DNA of 64,000 nucleotides from Blastomyces gilchristii SLH14081 (taxonomy: Eukaryota > Ascomycota > Eurotiomycetes > Onygenales > Ajellomycetaceae), in NCBI RefSeq assembly GCF_000003855.2, contig NW_003101679.1, forward strand, positions 2,269,379-2,333,378, written 5' to 3'. This document shows, one piece after another, positions 11,414 to 22,110 of the stretch. Each line of letters begins with the position of its first letter. Position 1 is the stretch's first letter. The position numbers and the translations under genes were made by a program. The notes beneath the pieces are model-generated. The model ran no database searches, was not told the origin of the DNA, and saw only the letters and a list, made by a program, of their open reading frames with translations.

Positions 11414-12163
11414 CTACGGGCGCTAGCCACCCGCAGGATGCACCTTAAGCTAATTACATTCAACCCCCTATAATTAACCGACCACCGCGTCCGTCCTCTC
11501 AGGCCAGCCACTAATTTCCAGGGGTGTTAGTTAGTGGCTGCCACCGCCCACTTGATGGCGTACACACCAAGCTTCCGGTTGCTGATCTCGGCCCCATTAG
11601 ATGCTCATAGGCCTACCAATCAGCTGTCGTGGCCTCGCCCCGTGTTAGGGACTAATCATAGGCTTGATGACTGCAGTCCTCTCTGCCAGTATTAGGGCTT
11701 GACAGGGAGCTTGCAGGCTCTAGCCTATCAGAGTGCCCTGCCTAGGGCCTAGATGCGTGTCTAGGCCTGCTAGTTGAGTGGTTTTCAAAATCATTCCCTG
11801 TATTTGGGGGGGAGCTAGGCTCCGATGACAGCCCTAGTTAGGGACTCGCTTAAGTAGTGTATAATCACTACATTAGGCTTGGCTCTATATCGTTAGAACC
11901 TTGACGGGTGCACAGTAGGATAGTGGGACATTGGCACCCCATGCCGGCCCTGGTGGGTGTTTGCAGGATCTCGCTTAACTAGTGGCTTGACTTGCAGTAG
12001 GGAGTTCTACCCCGCATCAAGCCTTCCTAATTAGGCTCAGCCCCTATTACATGGGGGCTTTCATGGGTAAGAAGTGGCAGGTGCCAGCGGTGGGATTCGA
12101 ACCCACGCACCCCTAATGTGTGCGGCCTTGGTTACCAGTCTTACCAACTGGGCCACACTGGCA
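11414..12163 (-). ncRNA. tRNA-headed module, copy 1 (750 nt, GC-rich)
   Basis: The module reads from the tRNA-like head at 12163 down to a sharp end, CCCGTAG at 11414. It has no convincing protein frame. An internal 10-bp perfect hairpin (CAGCCACTAA / TTAGTGGCTG, about 11503-11541) is present. Compared with copy 2 (20050-20797) it differs almost only by C/T and G/A changes and appears close to the unmutated state. Equal lengths (750, 748 and 749 nt) and shared ends in three copies suggest a discrete RNA, probably made by RNA polymerase III. The function is unknown. Confidence 0.7.
12082..12163 (-). tRNA. tRNA-like head of module 1 (probably not a free tRNA gene)
   Basis: The minus strand folds as a tRNA: a 7-bp acceptor stem (GCCAGTG with CGCTGGC), an A-box-like TGGCCCAGTTGG, and a B box GGTTCGAATCC in a T arm closed by GTGGG/CCCAC. 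It is 82 nt including a leading T. The polymerase III boxes look intact. Because it continues directly into the module and is bounded by the retrocopy's target duplication, I read it as the 5' end of a longer retrotransposed RNA. I do not assign an anticodon. Confidence 0.65.
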
Positions 12164-12175
12164 TACTAAATTTAT

Positions 12176-12866
12176 AGTTGCTGATATACTGTTGACTTGT
12201 TCTGTTAACTCATTATCTGCTGATTATGTATTGAATACTGTTATCAAGGTATCTTTTTGTATTATTCTGCTGGGGATGAGCCAGATTGAGAGAAGCAGTA
12301 CAAGAGTGAGACTTGGTATTGATGTCTAGATACACTGAAGACAGACAGAGTATTTGCAGAGATTGCACTTCAGAAGTTTCTGTTGATTATGTGCTTGATA
12401 TTATTACTGAGGTATTTCTTTTGTATTTTTCTGCCAGAGATGAGCCAGATTGAGAAGGGTGATACAAGGGTGAGACTTGGTATTAATGTTTTGAAACATC
12501 AAAGATGAACAGGGTTTTCACAGAGATCACTTCTCAGATATCTTCACAATTACAGATTGAGAATCTTTCAAAATTGAGAAGATTGATGTATATGACTAGG
12601 TCTCTTCACCTTACAATTTGTATAGCAATTTGGCCCGGAGTTGTGATGTGATAGAGGCGAACAGGAGATAATCTTATACAGGAGTTTTGAACAACATCTG
12701 GTTCATGTTTGGCTGGATAACTTCACCATCACACGGGGTATGCGGTCGGCGATGGGATTAAAATGCTCATATAATTGAGGGCTTTTCAATGAATCTATCA
12801 GCGGGTTCTTATTCGAAAAATCAAGCAAGTTCATGATGGAGTGATTGTGATCTAGATGCATGATCT
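12176..12866. other. Less mutated unassigned DNA with a 164-bp tandem duplication
   Basis: The base composition is visibly less AT-rich than in the elements around it, with intact CpG and GpG runs (for example near 12634 and 12737-12752). Two copies of a segment of about 164 bp follow each other, with GATGAGCCAGATTGAG at 12275 and 12439 and TGAGACTTGGTATT following each. I see no long ORF and no family I recognise. It could be single-copy host DNA or the remnant of an unlisted repeat. Confidence 0.45.
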
Positions 12867-13859
12867 CTATATAATACAGTGTTCAGTGACTAGATTCAGC
12901 AGCTTTCACTCTTGTAATTCTGTGTCACATGTTATACTGTCTCTCTTCACTCACTTAGACTATTACAGTGAACAGCTCATTGAAACTAATCTCATCTGAT
13001 CTCTGAGCATTCTCAGAGAGTGAGATAACTTAATCTCACATGTCTGTGAATATTTCAGATGCTTCATTCTTCATTATCTCTGTAATTAAACTAGTGTAAA
13101 CAGTTAAAATCAACTCTGAATCTCTTTTTCTTCTGTAATTTGACTCATATATAACTCTACTACTTTGAAACTGGTCTTTATCACATTGTATCTACTATCT
13201 GTAGTGTGATATCATACAGCTGACTACAGTCTTATCACTTATTAAAGTATAATATTCATCTGACTTCTTTCTTACTTCTCATTCTTTTCTTATTATTATG
13301 AAAAGATTGAAATAAGTGAGATTATCTGATTCATAAGCATCTATGATTTCACTTACTTTATAAGACTTTTCACTTATAAGTCTCTTCTTTTTCAACACTG
13401 ATAATCATGCTGTAGATGATTATAATTCACTCAGATCTTGTATCTTTATCTCTATAAGATGTGAATTATTTATTAAGTTGTATAAGATCTGTCTCTCTGA
13501 TTCTTTCAATGTGTATGTTCTCAGAGAATGTGATTTAAGTATTTTATAGAGCTTAACTCATCTAGGTTGAAACTTCTCAGAACTCTTATTATATATGAGA
13601 ATCTACATTTTTATCTTGAGACTTTATTTCTTAACTAGTGAGTCTTATATTCTTTTCAATTGAATTGCTCAGTTCAGAAGTAACTTATTATCTTTTACAT
13701 ATACATAACTGATCTCTTTCAATCTCAGTTCTGTATCTGTGATTGTTGCTTTCTTTCTCATCTTTTTCAAAGCATTCTCTGAGATGGGCGGATGCAATTT
13801 ATACAATAGATAGAATGATGAACACTTGAAGACTGCATGCTGTCAAATTTCCATGACTA

Positions 13860-14375
13860 ATAACACCTGTCTGAGATATTCATTTCATAATCTTATAGAC
13901 TTACTTACTAGATATTTTATCAGCATATTGCTCAGAATTTCATTCAAGTGTTTCATCTTCTCATTTATTCATAAGTAATATGATGTTGTTCTACAATGTC
14001 TTATGTGTAACTGTTTCATAAGATGTCTTATTACTTCATCTACAAGATTTGTATGATTATCAGTCAGAATTTCATACAGCATTTCATAGTTAACATAAAT
14101 CTCATTGTATAAGAACTTCAATACTATCTTCTCAGTCATCTCTAAAACTGCCTTTATAAGTGATCAAATTCCTTATATATATAAGTCGCTTAGTCATATC
14201 TAAATAGATGCTTTAGATAGAAAGTCTCTGTGTATTCTAGATTATAGCAGAGCATAACATTGTTTTTCAATTTTCTCAGCTTGCAGTTCAGAAGCCTCTC
14301 TTCTACTATCTTTATAAGATGCTTATTATCTAATACTTTGATATTCTTCAAGTAGAAGATTATAATGTTCACTAT
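13860..14375 (-). pseudogene. Integrase remnant, gypsy A copy II
   Basis: The open segment 14372-14190 (NKHLIKIVEERLLNCKLRKL ...) corresponds to the start of the integrase region in copy IV, where the zinc-binding HHCC domain follows. That domain is missing in this copy: the sequence jumps at about 14165 to the later part of the core. This is an internal deletion relative to copies III (28509-28050) and IV (39644-39180). The identification rests on similarity to those copies. Confidence 0.6.
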
Positions 14376-14899
14376 TCTGATTTCTTACATTCTCTCAGTT
14401 TATTTAGTATGAACTTTTCTTATATCTAATTTACAGAATTCTCACTCATTAAATCAGATCTGTAACTGAGTACATTAGATAGTATGATACTCAATCTCTT
14501 TCAGTATCTGATATGAAGATTGTATACTTCAAACTCTGAGATTCAACATACTAAACATTTGAAAGGTTTTATCATTGATTGTCAATAGATAAGTCTTTTA
14601 TAATGTGTGATCACTGTTATTGTATGTCTGTTATCAATATATCTATTTTATAATATCAGTATGTGCTTGATCACTGGGAATTTCTTTTCATACACTGAGT
14701 AATTGAGCTCAGTGCCTGATAGTTATGTATCATCATATATTACTAAGTGCAACTTGCTGTTCTTACTCATCTGCAGAAGAGCATCTCTGATAACTTATTC
14801 AGATATATCTATCTCAATGATGAAAGATCTATTATAATCTGATTAAATAAGCACTGAAGATATTATTATATATTTTCTCAGTATGAGAAAGATCTCTTT

Positions 14900-16010
14900 A
14901 CATGCAGTATTTTAGATAATTGAACAAAACTTCTTCTTTCATAAATTTATATTCATTTCTCTTAAGAGATCTGAGAGTGATGCAGCTATTCATGTGAAAT
15001 CTTTGATGAATCTGTAGTAGTATGAGATCAACTTAAGAAACTGTTGCATACAGTGTATATTTCTCAGCTGTGATCAGTTTACTATAACATTCAACTTCTC
15101 TGAAATAAGATATATACAGTTATCACTTACTACATGTTTTACAAACTTCAACTCTTTTATTTCAAATACACACTTGATTGATTTAATATAGAGCTTATAC
15201 TCTGTCAGAGTTATAAGCACTTTATCAAGATACTTCAGATGTTTATTATATAAATTTGAAAAGACTAAGATATTATTTAGATATATAAGACATGAGATTT
15301 CATTCTGTTTATAAAGAATTATATTCATCATTATTTAAAAGATGACAGGTGCATTTATCAGACTGAATAATATTATCAGAAATTCAAACTTCTCTCATTA
15401 TATATTAAATGTAATTCATAGTACTGATAGTTCATCTACATAAATCTGTCAGTATTCTGAGAGAAGATTAATCATTGATAGATATCAGATGTTTCTGACT
15501 GTATTCAACTGTTATTGAATTCATAACAGTTATTATTATTATTATTATTCTTTCATTATACTGATATGCAAGCAGAGCTTATAATGAGTCCTTATATGAT
15601 GTTAAATACAGGTCAAGTGTTGATTATACAGCAGGAAATACAGGTGTTGAGACCATGCTAAGATAACAGAACATAGGAAAATACAAAGAAGTGACAATCA
15701 GATACATGTGATAATAACTTCTCAGCCCAGAAACATAGAGCAATTTTATTGCAGCAATTTGTACATCTCTGCATTTATTAGAAACATGAGGTGCTTGAGT
15801 TCCGGATTTAATGTATCCTCTCCGGGCTTTGAACCTGCACACCTTGATTGTCCATGCCAAGGTGCTATCAGATGGCTGCATTAACCATTCAGCCATCAGG
15901 GCAATTCATGACAGTGAATATTTATTCTTGATTATAAGCTTGTTGAGTACTTCATAATTAATACATATTTGTCACTTTTCATCTGTCTTTTTCATGAATA
16001 GAACTAAGAA
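14900..16010 (-). pseudogene. Reverse transcriptase remnant, gypsy A copy II
   Basis: The open segment 15331-15074 contains CLIYLNNILVFSNLYNKH and then KCVFEIKELKFVKHVVS, which are the RT catalytic and following motifs of Ty3/gypsy. The catalytic YLDD box has become YLNN (15272-15283), two G-to-A type changes that would abolish activity. The upstream RT motifs continue on the far side of SINE C (15530-15903). Confidence 0.85.
15530..15903 (-). mobile_element. tRNA-derived SINE C (374 bp)
   Basis: Read on the minus strand it starts TGCCCTGATGGCTGAATGG, a class-II (Ser/Leu-like) tRNA head with A box TGGCTGAATGG and B box GGTTCAAAGCC. A body of about 280 bp follows, and it ends ATAATGAAAGAATAATAAT with an AAT-repeat tail. 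The 11-bp target duplications are ATTCATAACAG (15519-15529) and ATTCATGACAG (15904-15914). The uninterrupted target is visible in gypsy A copy III near 29656. It is less mutated than the host element and thus younger. Confidence 0.85.
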
Positions 16011-18418
16011 ACCTCACATGTATAATAAGAGTTCTATGAGATCATGTGTCAGAAGGTCTGTGATCTGATACTTCTGTTCTTCAAGATATGTTTGTAATAG
16101 AGAGTACACATTCTGATTGACTGATTTCACATCTTCTGTATTGTTCTCTTTACTTGTTAATGTGTAAGTAGATTTAATTCTTCTATATCAGAGATATGAA
16201 ATGTTCTTCTCATATCAGTTAATAGAATTGTATGAACTGTTTTCTTTCTATCAGTTAATCTTATATAACATGTATGTTATTGAATCTGTAAATTGAACCT
16301 TTGAAATTAATTGAGTTTGAGAATAAGGTTGTATTCTCTGTTCTGCAGCTCTCATGCTCAAATATAGCAAGATCATTCTTCAAAGTGTAAGAGAACTCTT
16401 ACTCTTGTAGATATCACTAAATATTAATTATTGAACAATCTTATATATTAAGAATCATTCACTCAGTGAATCTCTTTCAGTCTTTAAATTATATAATTAT
16501 TAATATATTGTATAGAAGCTTCTGTGTCAGTTAATACTTTTACAGTTATCTCTCAATTCTTACTTAGGTGATCTCTATACATTAATATTTCAGATTTTAA
16601 AATATTAAGATAAGTGTTCACTTCTTCATTCTCATCTGTATCTCATTCAGAATCCTGCTTTCTCTTAGTATTTACAGAATTCGGAGAGTTATCTAACATA
16701 GGTATTTCTTTCTCTTTAAAGACTTTTTATAGAGTATCAGTGAGTGTCTCTGAGCTCACTGATTCTGCTAGTTTTTTCACTCTCTTGCTTCTCTTAACTG
16801 TGTATACTATGTGTAATCTTTTATATCATAATTTTAATGTCTGCAGTTGAAGCAAGCTCAATGCTTATAATATCAAGATTTTCATTCAGAGAATCTCTTT
16901 TTCAGAGAATTCAGTGCTTTAGTAATGACATTCAAGTCTAAATTTATTGTATCTGAGTGTATACTTTGTATTATAGAAGTCTGATTATCTATTCTCTATT
17001 AAGATATACTCAATTACAGTATTTTCTGTTACAGCTGACTCATTTATTTTTGTATAATAAGAATATTATATGCTTCTTTCACTGTATCCGATTGTGAGTT
17101 TAAGTATTTTCATTTCACTCTTAAGTTAGATATAAGATTATGAATGAAGATCTGTAAACAGAAAGATATTAAAAGCTCTTTATTTAATACAAGATAGTAT
17201 AAGCTGAAGTGTTTGAAGTATAATATAAGATTACTCACTTATTTACACTTAGTAAAGTGTTTATAACACTTATCTTATATATTCACTTTCTCAAAAATTA
17301 TACAAGATTTATTTGAAGAACTCATTTTATATTTATAAGAATGAATATCACTTCATATCTGTGATATTTATCTTTTTATCTATTATTTATAATGACTTCA
17401 CTTTTCTGTGTAGAAACACTGTAAATCTTAAGATTTATTAAAATTCTGTTAACTATCTGTCTGTGAGTTCATACTTAATACAATACTATAATTACATTTG
17501 ACTTAGTCAGCTGATTATAGTATTATTTTTTTAGTTATTATTGACGCTTAATAACTCTAATAAGTCATCTGACTTAATATAATTCATACTTGAATTCTCA
17601 TTATATGTAATAGTCTCAGATGATATATACACTTCTAATAAGATTATGAATAATTATAATGATATCTTCAGATTCAGTATAGTTATCTATCTGTATAAGT
17701 ATTTAATCTTCTAATACAGATCTATAACCTAGTTTTCTCTATTCTTATTAATAATAATAATTGCATTGACAAAGCTCTTTATAGTGAATACTTGATCTGC
17801 AGTGAATATCAATTATTGCTTGACTTTCACTTCAGTCTGTCACTGTGTATATAAGTCTTCAATCTTATTTAGAATTCTTGTACACATATGAAGTTTTACT
17901 TTCAGTTCAGTAGTCTCAGTTACTTTTCTTACTACTTTTTATAAACTCTCTAAAAGATTCTGCATATTTTCTGATTCAGATAGCAGAGAACAGTGTTTAT
18001 ATTAACTAGAGAAGATGTTCATCTCAGTAATTTTTCATTGATTATATAATGTCTATTATTTTATAATTTCTGTTTTCTGTTATTATTATACACTTTCAGT
18101 AATGACTATTTCTCTTTTATTCTTCTGAATAGAGAGCAGACTTCTTTGAATCTGATTCATCACTTCTATTTCTTGTCTCATATCTTCTCATATTTGTATA
18201 TATAACATTTATCTGAGTATGAAGTTTTCTCTCTACAAGCAGAGCAGTCTTAATCATATGCTCTTTCACTTATTACTTCTTTATATACTTTTATTCTGAT
18301 GCATTTTAGAATCACTCTGACATGATAACTATAAATCACTTCATAGACAGAATTATCACATTTTGAAGAAGTCTGCACTTCTTACTAGTTTTTAGACATT
18401 CTATCAGATGTGATTCAA

Positions 18419-18575
18419 AGATTGCTTGAGTCAGTATATAATTACAGATGTACACCGGCTTCTTATATATATTATACTAAATTAATTAGTGGCCGCTAGA
18501 GCCTCTTTACATTCGTAAGCATGGTCAGAAGCAGCTGTGTTATTATCAGACAGTTGTACATTCTTTCAAATCACA
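18419..18575 (-). repeat. 5' LTR of gypsy A copy II (157 bp)
   Basis: It runs TGTGATTC to AATCACA and matches the LTRs at 24272, 32394, 35373 and 43504. It includes the family's TATA-like run after GGCTTCTTATATA and the GTGGCCGCTA core. It is shorter than the LTRs of copies III (167 bp) and IV (175 bp), through small internal length differences. Confidence 0.8.
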
Positions 18576-19947
18576 TTATAAAGTAATTTCTTCTAGAATA
18601 CTTTTATAATACTTTTACTATTAGTCACTCTGATTTCTGTTAAATATAAAGTTTAATTTAACACTGATTTTATTAGTTTTATATATATTAAGAAATTAAT
18701 ACTTATTGTAAGAGATGTAAGATATATAAATATATAAAATCTATATCACACTGTATATATAGTAAGCTAATATCAGTTCTCAGTTCAGATATTAACTAAT
18801 ATACAGTTATACTCAACTTTATTAATAATTTTTTTAAATTACTCTGCTTAGTAATACAAACTATTTTTAATATTATTCTAGTTATTGTTTATAAATAATT
18901 AAAGAGACTGTATTATATATCTATAGTTATTAATCTTACTCTGAAGATACTTACTTATCTTTTTATTAATAATATAGTCTGTCTATATAATATATCTATT
19001 ATTCTCATCTCAGATAGAAATTATTTATTTATCTCTGAATTTTAATAAACTCTCTTACAAACTCTCAGTACAGATCACAGACTTTTAACTATATATTATT
19101 TACACACTGATAAGTACACAGAAAGACAGAACTGAGAGTTAGAAATCTATATTTATCTTTATATAGATTATCTTCAAATCAACTGAGTAAATCTTCAAGC
19201 TTTTACAGAGTTTATATACAGTAACTCAGTGTATTTAGTACTAGATATCACACTCTTTTTTATAAATCTAGAATACTACTTATCACTGTCAATTATACCT
19301 GACTTTTCAGTCTCAGAACTGAATTACTTAAATACTGAATATTATATAATATTGATCAGTGAAGTCTCAGAAGAGACTTACTTATATTTACTATATACTT
19401 AGAATCTTATATCTTACTATACTTATAATAACTCTTAAAAATTCAAAGAAGAAGATCTAGTCTTTCTTAATAATAAACATATAAAAATAAACTATTTTCA
19501 GAAAAAGTTAAATTATAAGTTTCTAGAATTCTTTACAGTATAAAAATATATTAATACTTAAGTTTATAAGTTATGACTACTCTTATTATACTGTATATAT
19601 AATCTTTTTCACATCTTTCTTCTAAAATCTTATAGAGTTATAGAAATCAATAATAATTATACACTCTTAAAGATTATTCACTCAGAGATAAATAATATAG
19701 ATGAAGACTATAATATTAATAAGATTGTAAATATGAAACTTATAAAAGATAATAAAATCAAGTTTCTTATATATTAACTTAGAAAAGAATCTTAGTTTAA
19801 TAAATAAATAAACTCAGCTTATCTTATTAATACTTAATTATATATAAAAGTCTTTTATAAGTATTACTCATATCAGCTGCAGCTTCTCTTATTTAATAAC
19901 ACTATTCTCAGTGTATCAGCTAAGATAATTAACTAAGTAAATATACT
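18576..19947. other. Strongly AT-rich stretch with nothing recognisable
   Basis: About 1.4 kb of very AT-rich DNA. I see no LTR, no protein motif in either strand and no clear tandem repeat. It is probably an old transposon too decayed to identify, or AT-rich spacer. Confidence 0.5.
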
Positions 19948-20049
19948 TAAACTAATTATATAATTGTATATCAGATTAAAATCAGAATATTTAATAATCT
20001 TATTATCAATTTAATTAATCTTATTACATGATTGTAAGATTAGATAGTA

Positions 20050-20797
20050 TCAGCATGACTCAGTTAATAAGAGTGATAATCAAGATCATATACATTAGAG
20101 ATATGTGGGTTTGAATCTCATCACTGACATCTGTCACTTCTTATTCATGAAAGCCCTCATGTAATAGAGGCTGAGTCTAATTAGTAAGGCTTGATGTGAG
20201 GTAGAACTCTCTACTGCAAGTCAAGTCACTAGTTAAGTGAGATTCTGTGAACATTCATCAGAGCTGATATGAGATGTCAATGTTTGACTATTCTACTATA
20301 CATCTGTCAAGATTCTAATGATATAGAGCTAAGTCTAATATAGTGATTATACACTAATTAAGCAAGTCTCTAACTAGAACTGTTATTGAAGCCTAGCTTT
20401 CCCTCAAATACAGAGAATGATTTTGAAAATCATCTGACTAGCAGGTCTAGACATACATCTAGGCCCTAGACAGAGCACTCTGATAGACTAGAGTCTGCAA
20501 GCTCACTGTCAAGTTCTAATACTGACAGGGAGAACTGCAGTCATCAAGTCTATGATTAGTCTCTAATACAGAGTGAGGTCATGACAGCTGATTAATAGAC
20601 CTATTGACATCTAATGAGGCTGAGATCAGCAACCGGAAGCTTGGTGTGTACATCATCAAGTGGGCATTGACAGTCACTAACTAACATCTCTGAAAATTAG
20701 TGACTGATCTGAGAGAACAGACACAGTGATCAGTTAATTATAGAGAGTTAAATGTAATTAGCTTAAGATGCATTCTGTGGGTGACTAGCATCTGTAG
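20050..20797 (+). ncRNA. tRNA-headed module, copy 2 (748 nt, RIP-mutated)
   Basis: This is the decayed homologue of 11414-12163. Nearly all differences are transitions: C lost mainly before C or G, with most CpA kept. The tRNA-like head is degraded (B box now GGTTTGAATCT) and could not be expected to fold well. The internal 10-bp hairpin is kept as CAGTCACTAA / TTAGTGACTG, because both arms changed in step. It ends CTGTAG, as copy 3 does. Confidence 0.7.
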
Positions 20798-21702
20798 ATT
20801 CAGAATTAAGCAGATCTATTCAAAAAATTGTGTCCTGGTCTTTTATAAAGAGAAAAATAAAAGAATCTTATTTAGATAAGTGAAATGAAAGCTAGCAGAA
20901 ACAAAAGAAGAGTATACATTATTCAAGATTTGAAATAAAACCCAAGTGAAAATCTTATTTAATTAAATATAAAAAGAAAATATTCTCATCTATAATACAG
21001 CTGAAATTAGAATATGACTATTTCAAATCTTATATACAAGAATTTAATGATAGATTTAATTCAATAGAATGCTTATTCTACAATGTAAATGAGAATTCTG
21101 AGTATATTGTAATACACTGTGTATTATACAATAGTCTCAGAGTCAGATTGAAAGAGAAGTATGATTTAAATTAATTAAATATAAGATTCTTATTCTTAAC
21201 TGAGACAGGAATTAAATACTTAATAGACTTTCTATCAGAAACTCAAGCAGTTATAAGAAAATGACTGAATTCAGAAATATCTGAATATGAAGAGAAGAAA
21301 ATTAATCAGATATAATTTGTTGAAACAGCTATATACTATCTTTTAATAATTTATTTTATTATAGTCTCTTTTTATTTTACTTTACTTTTTTCTTTCTATT
21401 CTTTTCTATCTATCTATTTAATGTGTCTATCTTTAAGACTGTGTTCTCTTTTCTTTTATCATGATATTGTTAAATGATTTCAAAGTATTAGAAGATGTTA
21501 AAACACTGTAATTTGTAAACAGTTTTTATATTCTAAGCTGGAATTTTCTGATTTTACATATCTGAAGTTGATGAATGTATAATAGTTAACTTTATAGATA
21601 TAGAAAAAATCCTGAGAACTTTTAGTTCTCAGATAGATGTCATAGTCTCTGACTGTATGCATCTATAATTAAAGAATAATAATAATAATAATAATAATAA
21701 TA
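20050..21702 (+). mobile_element. Chimeric retrocopy 2: tRNA-headed module fused to 5'-truncated LINE
   Basis: It is flanked by a perfect 13-bp duplication, AGATTAGATAGTA (20037-20049 and 21703-21715). The module is 20050-20797 (748 nt) and the LINE part 20798-21702, joined at a different LINE position from chimera 1 (upstream of the zinc-binding C-terminal part of ORF2). It ends in the LINE hairpin and an AAT tail. In this copy both halves are AT-rich. The module still aligns along its whole length with copy 1. Confidence 0.88.
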
Positions 21703-21724
21703 AGATTAGATAGTAGTCTTATAC

Positions 21725-22098
21725 TTATTATTATTATTATTATTCTTCTATTATACTCATATACAAGCAGAGCTTATAATGAGTCCTTGCATGATGTTAA
21801 ATACAGATCAAGTATTGATTATACAGGAGGAAATACAGATATTGAGATCACATCAAGATAATAAGAACATAGAAAAATACAAAGAAGTGATAATTAGATA
21901 TATGTAATAATAACTTCTTAGCTCAGAAACATAGAGCAATTCATTGAAGTGATTTATACATCTCTATATTTATTAAAAACCTGAGATGCTTGAGTTCTGA
22001 ATTTAATGTATTCTCTGCAGATTTCAAACCCATGTATCTTGAGTTCTCATGCTAAGATGCTACTGAGTAGCTGCATTAATCATTCAGCCACTGAGACA
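21725..22098 (-). mobile_element. tRNA-derived SINE A (374 bp, mutated)
   Basis: Same family, orientation and length as SINE C. The AAT-type tail is at 21725-21743 and the tRNA head end at 22098. It is flanked by GTAGTCTTATAC (21713-21724) and GCAGTCTTATAC (22099-22110). It lies in MITE copy 3, directly after chimera 2. Confidence 0.8.
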
Positions 22099-22110
22099 GC
22101 AGTCTTATAC

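Larger units (their letters stand above)
10088..12163 (-). mobile_element. Chimeric retrocopy 1: tRNA-headed module fused to 5'-truncated LINE
   Basis: It is flanked by a perfect 12-bp duplication, TACTAAATTTAT (10076-10087 and 12164-12175), so the whole 2076 bp entered in one event. On the minus strand it consists of a GC-rich module of 750 nt (12163-11414), joined without a gap to the LINE from within the RNase H domain to its 3' end (11413-10088), with the usual hairpin and TTA tail. It resembles the composite MINE elements of Magnaporthe, in which a WEIRD module is fused to variable 3' ends of the LINE MGL. The LINE part is AT-rich and the module is not. Confidence 0.88.
12867..18575 (-). 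mobile_element. Ty3/gypsy family A, copy II (3' end missing)
   Basis: A minus-strand LTR element with its 5' LTR at 18419-18575, a gag zinc knuckle near 16850, RT (with SINE C inserted), RNase H and integrase. Its similarity to copies III and IV stops near 12867, so the 3' LTR and the antisense gene present in those copies are missing. It is the most decayed of the three: the RT box reads YLNN and the zinc knuckle has lost its His and last Cys. Confidence 0.82.

Noticed and set aside
11299..11511. 70-codon frame spanning the chimera 1 joint as a fusion protein
   Set aside because: The frame runs by chance from the GC-rich module into the RNase H start (IYSDGSKN); the joint differs in the other chimeras and the module shows no coding signal.
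12082..12163. Functional tRNA gene
   Set aside because: The tRNA fold is good, but the sequence is the 5' end of a 2-kb retrocopy bounded by a 12-bp target duplication and continues without a terminator into the module.
15624..15896. 90-codon minus-strand open frame
   Set aside because: It lies wholly inside SINE C and starts in the tRNA-derived head; it is not coding.
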